Shown: one piece after another, positions 21,311-30,085 of the stretch
Layout of the letters: every line of letters starts with the position of its first letter
Position numbering within the stretch: position 1 is the stretch's first letter
Source of the DNA: Gracilibacillus boraciitolerans JCM 21714
GTDB lineage: Bacteria; Bacillota; Bacilli; Bacillales; Amphibacillaceae
Assembly (NCBI RefSeq): GCF_000521485.1
Contig: NZ_BAVS01000012.1
Location: 28,799-92,798 of the forward strand
Reading direction: 5' to 3'
Length of the DNA: 64,000 nucleotides
Notes under the pieces: generated by a model
What the model saw: only the letters and a program-made list of their open reading frames with translations
Told to the model about the DNA's origin: nothing
The model's database searches: none
Translations under genes and position numbers: made by a program

Positions 21311-21845
21311 ACAGGATTGGAAGATTAGTCATACTTCTATAACACAAGTCGATCGTTTTAAAATAACAATAGATGAGGTATTACTTGCAAATAAAGAAAC
21401 ACAAAATTTCTCCTATATAGAATTTAATGAAGGTGTATGTGTACTGGCGATAACCAGTGATCAGAAAATTGTTACCATCAAACAATACCGTCATCCTTTA
21501 CAAACAACGGAGATTGAATTTCCAGCTGGCATGATTGATGAAAAGGAAGAACCGATTACAGCTGCTCAGCGTGAACTTCTAGAAGAAACAGGCTATCATT
21601 CTGAAAATTGGCATTCACTTGATTACTTTTATCCATCACCAGGTTCAACAACGGAAAAGATTTATTTATTTTTAGCAGAAAATGCACAAAAAATATCTAA
21701 TCAGGAATTAGATGAACTAGAGGATATCAAAATCGAAGTAGTAGATTTGAAAAACTTTTGTAAAATCGTGGAGAAAGGTGATTTTAGACACGGGGGGGCT
21801 GGATTAGCCTGTTGGGCCAGATACTTAAGTATGTCTAACAACTAA
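21303..21845 (+). CDS. Nudix hydrolase, ADP-ribose pyrophosphatase type
   Basis: 180 aa. The Nudix box is complete: GMIDEKEEPITAAQRELLEE followed by TGY (G-x5-E-x7-REL-x-EE-x-GY), coordinating Mg for cleavage of nucleoside diphosphate derivatives. The upstream VTIKQYRHPLQTTEIEFPAG is typical of ADP-ribose pyrophosphatases (NudF). ATG 21303 lies inside the end of the membrane-protein gene, after GGAAGG; a GTG at 21300 is the alternative. G7 at 21792-21798 encodes RHGGAGL. Confidence 0.88.
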   Translation: MSEQDWKISHTSITQVDRFKITIDEVLLANKETQNFSYIEFNEGVCVLAITSDQKIVTIKQYRHPLQTTEIEFPAGMIDEKEEPITAAQRELLEETGYHSENWHSLDYFYPSPGSTTEKIYLFLAENAQKISNQELDELEDIKIEVVDLKNFCKIVEKGDFRHGGAGLACWARYLSMSNN

Positions 21846-21877
21846 CCAACAAAACAATAAAATATCATTCCATAGAT

Positions 21878-21907
21878 AAAAGCCTGTTTACAAAAACAGG
21901 CTTTTAT
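21878..21907. terminator. Bidirectional terminator
   Basis: AAAGCCTGTTT, short loop, AACAGGCTTTT, between the Nudix gene and the converging LCP gene. Confidence 0.88.
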
Positions 21908-21908
21908 C

Positions 21909-22829
21909 TTAATTTATAATCATCTCTCTTACTTTGGCCACTTCTTCATCTGGCACAATATAATAGTAAATTCCGTCAATGGTCTCTCCAGATCCCTCCA
22001 TTAGATAACTAGTAACATTTTTTCTGGTGCTTCTATAGTTATTTAATAGTGACTTCATATTATCAAAATTAAGACTACTGGCCATATTGTTCCCCATAAT
22101 ACCAATTACATCATGTACTTTTGTTACATTTCCAACATTAGCACCTTCATTGATGATCGCTTGTATTACTTTACGTTGTCGTTCGGTTCTGCCGAAATCA
22201 CCTTGTGGATCTTGCTTACGCATTCTTACATATGCTAAGGTTTTATTCCCATCCATCTCTACTGGCCCTTTAGTGAACTGGTAATTTCCATCACTCCACT
22301 CGATTTCATTATCCACAGTAATAGTCCCCCCCAATTCATCTACTAATTCTTTCAAACCTTCCATATTAATACGGACAAAATAATCAAGTTCAACATCCAG
22401 AAAATTTTCGACCGTTTGAACAGCCATATCCGGACCACCAAAAGCATATGCATGATTTATTTTATCTTCCGTACTTCTACCAACAATTAATGTTCGTGTA
22501 TCACGCGGAATACTTATCAATTGCATTTCTTCCTTATTAGGTTTTAAAGATAAAACCATCAAAGCATCAGAACGCCCAGGATCATCTCCACGTTGGTCCA
22601 CACCAAGTAACAATATATTTAAAGGTTTCGCATCTTCCGTTTTTTTCGCTGCTTTTTCAGTATCTATCGATTCAATTGGTTCATGCATTTTTGTATTAAA
22701 GGTGTCTTCTACATTATTTATAATGGATAAAATATACCCTCCAACAACCAGTATTATTACAAATAAAATAATAAGTGGTGTTAATATCCACCATTTTTTA
22801 GTCTTTTTACGCTTTGTTCTTTTTTCCAC
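21909..22829 (-). CDS. LytR-CpsA-Psr family cell-wall glycopolymer transferase
   Basis: 306 aa. A Lys/Arg-rich N-terminus is followed by one membrane helix (about 13-35) and an extracellular LCP domain with NILLLGVDQRGDDPGRSDAL, ISIPRDTRTLIVG and an Arg-rich TERQRKVIQAIINE. These enzymes transfer teichoic-acid-type polymers from lipid carrier to peptidoglycan. The called GTG at 22829 lacks a well-spaced ribosome site, while ATG-ATG just upstream is in another frame, so the start may hide a one-base error. G7 at 22326-22332 encodes LGGTITV; without the extra glycine the length matches relatives (LGG or IGG followed by xTV). Confidence 0.88.
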   Translation of the reverse strand: MEKRTKRKKTKKWWILTPLIILFVIILVVGGYILSIINNVEDTFNTKMHEPIESIDTEKAAKKTEDAKPLNILLLGVDQRGDDPGRSDALMVLSLKPNKEEMQLISIPRDTRTLIVGRSTEDKINHAYAFGGPDMAVQTVENFLDVELDYFVRINMEGLKELVDELGGTITVDNEIEWSDGNYQFTKGPVEMDGNKTLAYVRMRKQDPQGDFGRTERQRKVIQAIINEGANVGNVTKVHDVIGIMGNNMASSLNFDNMKSLLNNYRSTRKNVTSYLMEGSGETIDGIYYYIVPDEEVAKVREMIIN

Positions 22830-23114
22830 TTTTCCATCATCATCCTAACTTTATATACTATATTATTTTTTATCATTATAGCACACAATTATAATCGAAA
22901 GTAAACTCACTTTAGAATAATTTAACAATTAATAATATTACTTTTTGTTTTCGATTGTATAATCTATTAATCTATTAACTAATGAAGATACTAAACACAT
23001 CATAATGAAACTCCATGCTTTTTTAGTGATATTAATTATCAATTACTTGCATTTATTTTTTAAAAGGTTGATAATAATTAAGATGATTTTTCAATTTGAA
23101 AGGAATGTATCAAA

Positions 23115-23761
23115 ATGGGTTCAACTCATGAATTTTCTGTAAAAGAAGAAGTTGCCAACTCTGTTACGCACGGGATCGGAATGCTATTAAGCATTGCTGG
23201 TTTGGTTATTTTGATTGTTTATTCCACTTTATATGGCACAGTTTGGCATATTGTAAGCTTTACATTATTCGGTGGTACAATGGTTTTACTTTATACGTCC
23301 TCTACTTTATTACATAGTCTTCCGAAAGGTCGAGCAAAAACGTTTTTGAAATATTAGATCATTCCTCGATCTATTTCTTTATCGCTGGTAGCTATACGCC
23401 CTTCTTATTTGTAGTGATACAAGGGGCACAGGGCTGGACATATTTCGGTATTATATGGGGCTTAGCTATTGGTGGTACTATATTCAAAGCTTTTTTTGTT
23501 AAAAAATTCTTATTTTTTTCTACCATTCTGTACATAGTAATGGGATGGTTAATTGTATTAAATTGGAATGCCCTAGTCGAAAACTTACATCCTAATGGTG
23601 TCATGCTTCTAGTTATAGGAGGTTTATTATACACATTTGGTGCTGTATTTTATGTTTGGCGAGGCTTCAAGTATCACCACGCATTATGGCATTTATTTGT
23701 ATTAGCAGGAACAATCGTTCACTTTTTTTGTGTTTTACTTTATGTATTACCGGTAAATTAA
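23115..23761 (+). CDS. Haemolysin III / YqfA-YplQ family membrane protein, one frame break
   Basis: PAQR-like seven-helix membrane protein. The N-terminus has VKEEVANSVTHGIGMLLSI and the first half ends SSTLLHSLPKGRAKTF; the second frame resumes FEILDHSSIYFFIAGSYTPF, with the conserved LDHSxI block and a late HxxxH region (YHHALWHLFVLAGTIVHFF). The break is at 23343-23347: five T where six restore a 215-aa protein, the usual length. ATG 23115 follows GAAAGGA. The function in bacteria is not settled. Confidence 0.88.
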
Positions 23762-23867
23762 GTTTGACTATAATTCTTTCATTTTTTTAAAAATATCCAG
23801 ATACTGAGACATATCCTATTTACAATTATGATATAAGATCCTTAGCCTCATGTTTTGTAGACTTAAT

Positions 23868-23912
23868 AAAAGCAGGAAAAACTTATTAACATAGGCTTTT
23901 CCTGCTTTTTAT
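23868..23912. terminator. Bidirectional terminator
   Basis: AAAGCAGGAAAA and TTTTCCTGCTTT arms around a 17-base loop, flanked by A and T runs; between haemolysin III and the converging GH3 gene. Confidence 0.85.
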
Positions 23913-23927
23913 AACTTTACTTGCAAG

Positions 23928-26198
23928 TTAAATCTGATTTAGCTCATTAATTAATTGTTCAAGCATCTCATTCGTAAAAGCGCCCATACTAAAATTCACC
24001 ATAGCTCGAAGTGGCATGTTTTGCATCATGGCTACCATCATTTCTGAAGCATCATCTTGACCTTCTGAAGAATTCATATCGGCAAATGGGTTATTTTTAG
24101 CCAATAACTCTCTTGCAACAGGTGCTAGAGTTGGATTGCTCAGAAGATCTCCAACTAACGTATTGCGATTTACAATAAAAGGAAGTGTCACTGTACTCGT
24201 GACTTTTACTCTTTCTTTTAATAAAATCTCTTGTGAAGAAGATCCTATCAAAATATCAAAATCCCCCCCTGTTTCGACATGCCAATCTGCTAGATCAACA
24301 TTATAATAAGCAAACGAACGTTTATCTAATGTAAAATGAACCGTTTTTTCCTCTCCAGCTTCTAAATATACTTTTTCAAACCCTTTTAACTCTTTTTCAG
24401 GTCGGTTCACTGAGCTTTCGACATCTTTTACATATAATTGTACTACTTCTTTACCAGCCATATCTCCCGTATTTCTCACCTTTACTGATACTTCTAATAT
24501 GTCTTCGTCCGTTATTTCTTTTTTACTAATGGTTAAATTACTATACTTAAAGTTTGTATAACTTAATCCATATCCAAAAGGAAATAAAGGTTTCACTTCT
24601 TTGCTATCATAATAGCGATAACCAACAAACACACCTTCTTTATATTCAACTTTATCTCTTTCACCTGGGAAATTTAAGAAAGAAGGATTATCGCTTAATT
24701 TTTCAGGGAAGGATTCTGCAAGACGTCCACTTGGGTTTACTTTTCCAAATAGAACATCTGCAATAGCACCACCAAATGCTTGTCCCCCCTAGGTAACTTT
24801 CCACTACTGCTTTAACATTTTCCAACCATGGCATTTCAATTGGCGCGCATTGCTTAATACGACAATGGTGTTCGGTTGCATCTCTGCAACAGCTTCAATT
24901 AATAATCGATGGTTTTCTGGAATTTGTAAATGGTCACGATCATATCCTTCTGATTCAAATCGATCTGGTAAGCCCGCAAAAACAACTGCGACTTCAGCAT
25001 TTTTTGCTGCTTGTTGTGCTTTCATAATTTTTTGATCATCCACCATATCTGTAGCTAGATCATAACCTGCTTCATACGTAATATTGGAGCTGTATGCCTT
25101 CATCTCGTCTAATATACGATCAACCTTCGTTGGATTAATATGTGAACTGCCTCCCCCCCCTTGGATACGAGGTTTCTCCGCAAATGATCCAATAACTACT
25201 ATATTAGTATCCGGTGATAAAGGTAATACTTTTTGCTCATTTTTTAATAAAACCATACCATCTGCAGCAACTTTCCTAGCAAATTGATGGTGTGCATTCT
25301 TATCATAGGTTGCATTTTGTTTTCTATTTGAAATGGCTTTATCAACAATATTTAATATCCGTTCTACGGCTATATTTAGTGTTTCCTCTTTTAATTCACC
25401 TTTTTTGACTGCTTCGATAATCTTTATATCATTGACACCATTACTTGATGGCATTTCTAATTCAAGTCCAGCTTTTAGCCCATCAACGCGCTCATTCACT
25501 GCTCCCCAATCGGAAACCACAAATCCTTCAAATCTCCAATCATCGCGTAAAACCTCTGTTAATAACTTATGATTTTCTGAGGCATAGTCTCCGTTCACTT
25601 TATTATACGCACACATCACGGTCCATGGTTTCCCTTTTTTGACAGCTTGTTCAAAACTGGCTAAGTATATTTCTCGCAAAGTACGTTCATCAATCACAGC
25701 ATCTGTTGACATTCGACGATACTCTTGATTATTAGCTGCAAAGTGTTTAAGTGAAGTTCCGATACCCTGACTCTGCACCCCGGTTATATGGTTCGCTGCC
25801 ATCTCTGAAGATAAAAAAGGATCTTCAGAGAAGTATTCAAAATTGCGTCCACACAGTGGAGATCGTTTGATATTAGCACCCGGCCCTAGCAATACCGCCA
25901 CTTCTTCTGCTTGCGCTTCTTCTCCTAGAGCCACTCCAACTTGTCGGACTAATTCCTTATCCCAGGTACTAGCAAGACCTACAGCTGACGGAAAACAAGT
26001 TGCAGGAACGCTATCATAAATACCCAAATGATCAGCACCCTCTGCCTGTTTCCGTAATCCATGTGGACCATCTGTTACCATTACAGATGGAATATCTAGT
26101 CGTTCAATTCCTTTTAAATGCCAGAAATCCAGTCCAGAACATAATCCAGCTTTCTCTTCTAGTGTCATCTCTTTCATTTTTTTTACATATCCTTGCAT
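23928..26198 (-). CDS. GH3 beta-glucosidase, two frame breaks
   Basis: Cytoplasmic GH3 enzyme of about 756 aa. The N-terminal barrel has SDGPHGLR-type text ([11 protein letters not shown]), KHFAANNQE and the nucleophile in FVVSDWGAV (Asp about 230). The second domain carries [10 protein letters not shown], and a C-terminal fibronectin type III domain follows [15 protein letters not shown] 26198 lies after AAAGGAGG. Breaks: near 24847 (one base short in [18 protein letters not shown]) and at 24784-24789 (C6, C5 expected for SYLGGQAFGG). C8 at 25153-25160 and C7 at 24263-24269 each add a glycine ([17 protein letters not shown]). A cre-like site overlaps the promoter, fitting catabolite repression. 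Confidence 0.92.
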
Positions 26199-26215
26199 TA
26201 TTTACCTCCTTTAAT

Positions 26216-26229
26216 TGTTACCGCTTACT
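26216..26229 (-). promoter_or_regulatory. cre-like site before the GH3 gene
   Basis: The minus strand reads AGTAAGCGGTAACA, matching TGWAANCGNTNWCA at 13 of 14 positions. It follows a TATAAT -10 box (26232-26237, minus strand) and precedes the ribosome site, so CcpA binding would block transcription. Confidence 0.65.
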
Positions 26230-26295
26230 TTATTATAAACGATTTTCTCCTGCCTTTATGGTAAAATATTAATATTTTTGTAATTATTTTTACAC

Positions 26296-26330
26296 AAAAA
26301 AAGAAATGAACAAAATCATTCATTCCTTTT
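26296..26330 (-). terminator. Terminator overlapping a stop codon
   Basis: The minus strand reads AAAGGAATGAA, a loop, TTCATTTCTTTTTTT. The first arm begins at the stop of the gene at 26329-26700. Confidence 0.7.
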
Positions 26331-26700
26331 ATGCTTCTTTTTTTAATACTCCCATTCCTATTAGGATAACTTTAGAGTCATTACTTAGGTACTCAATTGC
26401 TTCTTTTTCTATAAAAAGATTCGGTTTTTCTCTCACAATTAATTTTATCCCTCTGACATCAAACTCTTCTGCATATTTATTAACCGCTCTAATTGTCGCA
26501 AGTTCTCTCTTGTCTAGATTTCGATAACCAGCTTCTCGACGTTTAATCATAAACTCTAAAATTCCTCTGGCATTGTGACTTAACAAATGTTTTTTCTGAT
26601 TTAGCAGGTCTAAATTTTCTTCTATGTACTTTCGAGCAGTCACTAGATCTAAATGTTCCGTATAATGGTTGATACTTTTTACCAGTTCACTAAATTGCAC
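26329..26700 (-). CDS. Conserved hypothetical protein
   Basis: About 123 aa, charged and mostly helical, with no membrane segment (VQFSELVKSINHYTEHLDLV ... LLSHNARGILEFMIKRRE ... VILIGMGVLKKEA). I do not recognise the family. GTG 26700 is chosen because GGGAGGA lies six bases upstream; the longer frame from 26715 starts inside that ribosome site. Monocistronic with its own terminator. Confidence 0.7.
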   Translation of the reverse strand: MQFSELVKSINHYTEHLDLVTARKYIEENLDLLNQKKHLLSHNARGILEFMIKRREAGYRNLDKRELATIRAVNKYAEEFDVRGIKLIVREKPNLFIEKEAIEYLSNDSKVILIGMGVLKKEA

Positions 26701-26809
26701 GGTTAATCCTCCCAAATTTTTCGTTCATATTGATAGGTATTATTTCATATTCAATATATCATAATTAGGTTTATATTACTATATTTTTTGTCTTAATTTG
26801 TCGAACTAT

Positions 26810-27127
26810 TCAATCTAGTACTTTCAAACCAATAACAGCTATAATAATCAATGATAAAAAAAATATTCTTTTTGCATTTTTAGGCTCATTATAAATCATG
26901 ATTCCGATAAGTGCACCCCCCCCTGCTGCACCAATTCCAGTCCAAATCGCATACGCTAAGCTCATAGGTAATGTCTCTAATGCGACAGCTAAGCAAATAA
27001 AACTTACAGCAAAACTAGCAATCATTAATAGCAACGATTCTTTTGTTTTAGTATGATGCCATTGATTCATCATCATCACGGCAAACATTTCAAATAATCC
27101 AGCTACAACTAATATGATCCATTCCAT
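26810..27127 (-). CDS. SMR-family guanidinium exporter subunit, YkkD-like
   Basis: 105 aa, four helices. Second member of a paired small multidrug resistance transporter; the pair acts as an antiparallel heterodimer. The conserved membrane Glu is in VAGLFEMFAVMMM (about residue 13), and SLAYAIWTGIGAAG matches the SMR core. Starts one base after the stop of its partner, with GGAGGAG before ATG 27127. It lies under the guanidine-I riboswitch, which predicts guanidinium/proton antiport. C8 at 26916-26923 encodes AAGGGALIG; relatives have one residue fewer. Confidence 0.9.
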   Translation of the reverse strand: MEWIILVVAGLFEMFAVMMMNQWHHTKTKESLLLMIASFAVSFICLAVALETLPMSLAYAIWTGIGAAGGGALIGIMIYNEPKNAKRIFFLSLIIIAVIGLKVLD

Positions 27128-27460
27128 TTATGCTGTCTCCTCCTTTTGATCACTTGATAACTTCAATCCGATGACACCGATTAACAAAAGGAAAATCAGC
27201 GCAACTTTTATAAAACTGATCTCTTCATGAAAGAAAAGGACACCAGTAATAACTGTACCAGTGGTTCCAAGTCCAACAAAGACTGCATAGACCGTTCCTA
27301 CAGCAATTTTATTTCCAGCCATGATAAGAAAATAGAAACTAATAAAAATGGCCAGTATTGTTCCTATCCATTCAAGCGATTGGTCTGCATGCTTTAAACC
27401 GATCACCCATAACACTTCAAAAACTGCAGCCACTACAATTTTAATCCATTGATTTAACAC
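27128..27460 (-). CDS. SMR-family guanidinium exporter subunit, YkkC-like
   Basis: 110 aa, four helices, with the essential Glu in VVAAVFEVLWVIGLKHAD (about residue 14) and GTVYAVFVGLGTTGTVI. This closely follows Bacillus YkkC. GTG 27460 follows GAAGGAGGA. It is the promoter-proximal gene of the pair, about 240 bases downstream of the riboswitch terminator. Confidence 0.92.
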   Translation of the reverse strand: MLNQWIKIVVAAVFEVLWVIGLKHADQSLEWIGTILAIFISFYFLIMAGNKIAVGTVYAVFVGLGTTGTVITGVLFFHEEISFIKVALIFLLLIGVIGLKLSSDQKEETA

Positions 27461-27696
27461 AACGATTCCTCCTTCATATCATTTTTTACAATATAATAGG
27501 TAAAAATAACTTCATTCGCTTCATTTTTTAAGTTAATTATTGAACTAACATATTTTACAACTTAATCTACAATTCCCATCAACAATATTACCTAATTGGA
27601 AAAAATATTTAATAATGTTGAATTGCAGATCTAAATACTATTGAATATACTTCAGGGTTAACATTTACGTTTCATAAGAAAATTAGCTTCTAAAAT

Positions 27697-27820
27697 GATA
27701 AAAAGCCTAAGAGAAATTGTACTCTCCCAGGCTTTTATCCTTCCGTGTCACAGTCAAACTGTGTGTTTTCTCTTGGACCAGACCAATTTAATAATTGCGG
27801 AACCCTAGAAAACCGTTAAT
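27697..27820 (-). ncRNA. Guanidine-I (ykkC) riboswitch with intrinsic terminator
   Basis: Read on the minus strand, the aptamer has CTAGGGTTCCG (27798-27808), then GGTCTGGTCCAAGAGA (27769-27784), ACACA...TGTGACACGGAAGGA and ATAAAAGCC, all hallmarks of the ykkC class I guanidine sensor. The expression platform is the hairpin AAAAGCCTGGGAGA with TCTCTTAGGCTTTTT (27701-27737). Guanidine binding would prevent termination and switch on the downstream SMR pair. The match to the known class was made by eye. Confidence 0.92.
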
Positions 27821-27970
27821 TATTTATGTTTTTATTTCTTCTATTTCTACTATACCAGATTATGCTTCCTTGTGAAATTAATAGTACACTGACCAGTAGT
27901 CAATAGTCATTATAGCTTTATCTTAACATTAAACATTGATAATACTAGTGAAAAAATCACTAGATTAACT

Positions 27971-29451
27971 CTATTTATCTATATTTATTTTCCATTTCCG
28001 TTCCTGATACCATTGCCGATAGAAATGAGCAAATTCTACTGGAACATCCTTAATGATGTCAATATGCACAGGGGGGGTTGAGCGATTCATCATTTGAATA
28101 GTAGTTACATTAAATAACTTTTGCAAAGAGATTGAGAGGTCGCAATTTCTATTACTCTCTGTCTTCTCGTAACAAACATTTGAGTAGTTAGTCCACCTTG
28201 CCACCACTGAACCTGATCGTTATCAATCATATATTTGGTTTGTTTATAATCCAAGACACGCTGAATGATGATAACTCCTAACAATACTAGTGAATATATC
28301 CACCATGCTACATTTATATCAAAAGGCGTTGGTTTAAAATAAAATAATAGCCCTGTTGCTATTACCCATAGATAACTAAGTCGCAATAATTTAATAAATA
28401 AAGTTCTTTTAGGCAAACGTGTCATAGAATGGTTTAATTTATATTCCGGTAATAATTGTTCAACTAACGCGTATGCTTCATGAACAGGTAAAAAGGGGTA
28501 AAGTGAATTAATGCTAACATTACCATCATTAGCATTTGGACTAGCTGTACTTATTAATGTTACTTCTACCAAGCCAAACACCCTTTTCATAAACGGTTGC
28601 CTCAGTTGTAAACCTTGTATTTTTCGTTTTTCAATCGCAAAGTTACTTTGATCTACTATTCCTCTATCTATAAAGATATATCGTTCATTCGAAGAGATTC
28701 TGTACTTCCCGAATCTGGTAAAAGTTCTTACTATTCCAAATGAAACAGCGATAATTACAGCTGCAATACTTAATATAGCGATCAACCAATTACTTTGCGA
28801 AAAAAAGGACCAGAACCCTTTAAACTGTGGTAAAAAAGGTTCAACATAATCATATAAACCTGCCATTATCGGAATAATAGCCAAAAAACTCAAAGATGTA
28901 AAACTAGCTTTCCATAAATCACGACTAGTTGGTTCAAAATGAATTGTCTTAACATCCTTTTCTTTCTTTTGCTCTAAAGCAAGTATTTGTTCCGATGTAT
29001 CTTCATAGGTCTCTTTCTCCTCCACCTCAAGGAGATTTATTAGAAAGGACGCATGATCCTTAGTCACTACTTCGAACTTAATTGTATCATCTTCCCCCCC
29101 ATCCATAGCTGTCTCAAGAGTAAGAGACGTTAAACGGAATACTCTATGGAAAAGGTTTGTTTGCCTCGTGATATTTTGAATTTTAGAGAAAGGAATCGTA
29201 CTAACACGTTTTACAAATACTCCTTTTTTAAAATGAAAGGATTGTTTGTCCCATTCATAAGTTTCCTTCCACCAACTTACTAATATGTATAGAAAACGCA
29301 AGATAATAAAAGCAATGAAGACATATCGACCATATTTATATAGCCAAAAGTCAGAACCTCCTTTTATTACAAATATAAAGATAGCAAAAAGCAAACTGTT
29401 TTTTGCTAGCTGATAGATTCGGTAAAGTGTGGTTAATGGATGATACCTCAT
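27971..29451 (-). CDS. ydbT: YdbT-like membrane protein with bacterial PH (bPH2) domains, one frame break
   Basis: About 493 aa after repair, the same length as Bacillus YdbT. Alternating pairs of membrane helices and three bPH2-like repeats, each marked by a short block such as STIPFSKIQNITRQTNLFHR, RKIQGLQLRQPFMKRVFG and TTQMFVTRRQRVIEIATSQS. The frame breaks near 28121-28127 (one base short in SQSLLQKLF). In Bacillus, ydbS-ydbT affects resistance to membrane-active bacteriocins. ATG 29451 overlaps the ydbS stop (TAATG). Tracts at 28071-28077 (STPPVH) and 29094-29100 (AMDGGEDD) each add a residue. Confidence 0.9.
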
Positions 29452-29937
29452 TATTCATCCACTTCCTTTAATTTTGCTAGAATTGCAATTTTTTCTCTTA
29501 CTTCTAAAGCAATAGGTTCATCTAAGGCTGGTATCTCGTGTGAAGAACCCATCGTCTCTACTCTTAAAGAACGTATATGATAACCCTTCATAATTGGACC
29601 CTGACTCGTTGATACAGATTGTATTTTGGTGAGGGGGGGTTACCCACTGTTTTTTAAAAATGCCATAAGTGAGTTGCAAATAGTCCTCATCAATCTGATA
29701 TCGCCAACTTTTGTATAAATATTTTGGTTCTATGAATGCCCAGATCGTCCCAATAATCGTAAACACCAATAGACCATATAGTATCCATTCCATCCAATTT
29801 GGCCATTTAAAATAAGCATCCACTCCAAATATGACTCCTAATACGATAAAACCAATTATATTACCAATCGTATCGGAAATCATTCTTACCTTTGGCATAT
29901 TAGCAGATAATTTGTGTTCTAATAGTGGTTGATTCAT
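29451..29937 (-). CDS. ydbS: YdbS-like membrane protein with a bPH2 domain, one frame break
   Basis: About 161 aa after repair. Two membrane helices in the first half are followed by a bPH2 domain (YKSWRYQIDEDYLQLTYGIF, then VTPLTKIQSVSTSQGPIM after repair). The break is at 29633-29639: seven bases where six restore the frame. The repaired C-terminus ends AILAKLKEVDE and overlaps the ydbT start. Forms the ydbS-ydbT pair. Confidence 0.88.
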
Positions 29938-30056
29938 CTACAGCATCCTTTTTCACTTCATAATATCATACTGTCAGACTAAGGGAAATAATTACTTTTT
30001 AATAAATTTCTAGGATTATTCATTTGATAATCGCAGTACAAGTCGTAGAAGACAAT

Positions 30057-30085
30057 AAATAAACCGGGCAAAGGCCCGGTTTATT
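30057..30085 (-). terminator. Terminator of the surface-protein gene
   Basis: AAACCGGGC and GCCCGGTTT arms with a tight loop and T-rich flank on the minus strand. Confidence 0.88.

Noticed and set aside
24840..24860. AscI-like GGCGCGC sequence as a mobile or engineered junction
   Set aside because: It lies exactly where one base is missing from the GH3 motif LSNGAPIEMPW; a local sequence error explains it without a junction.
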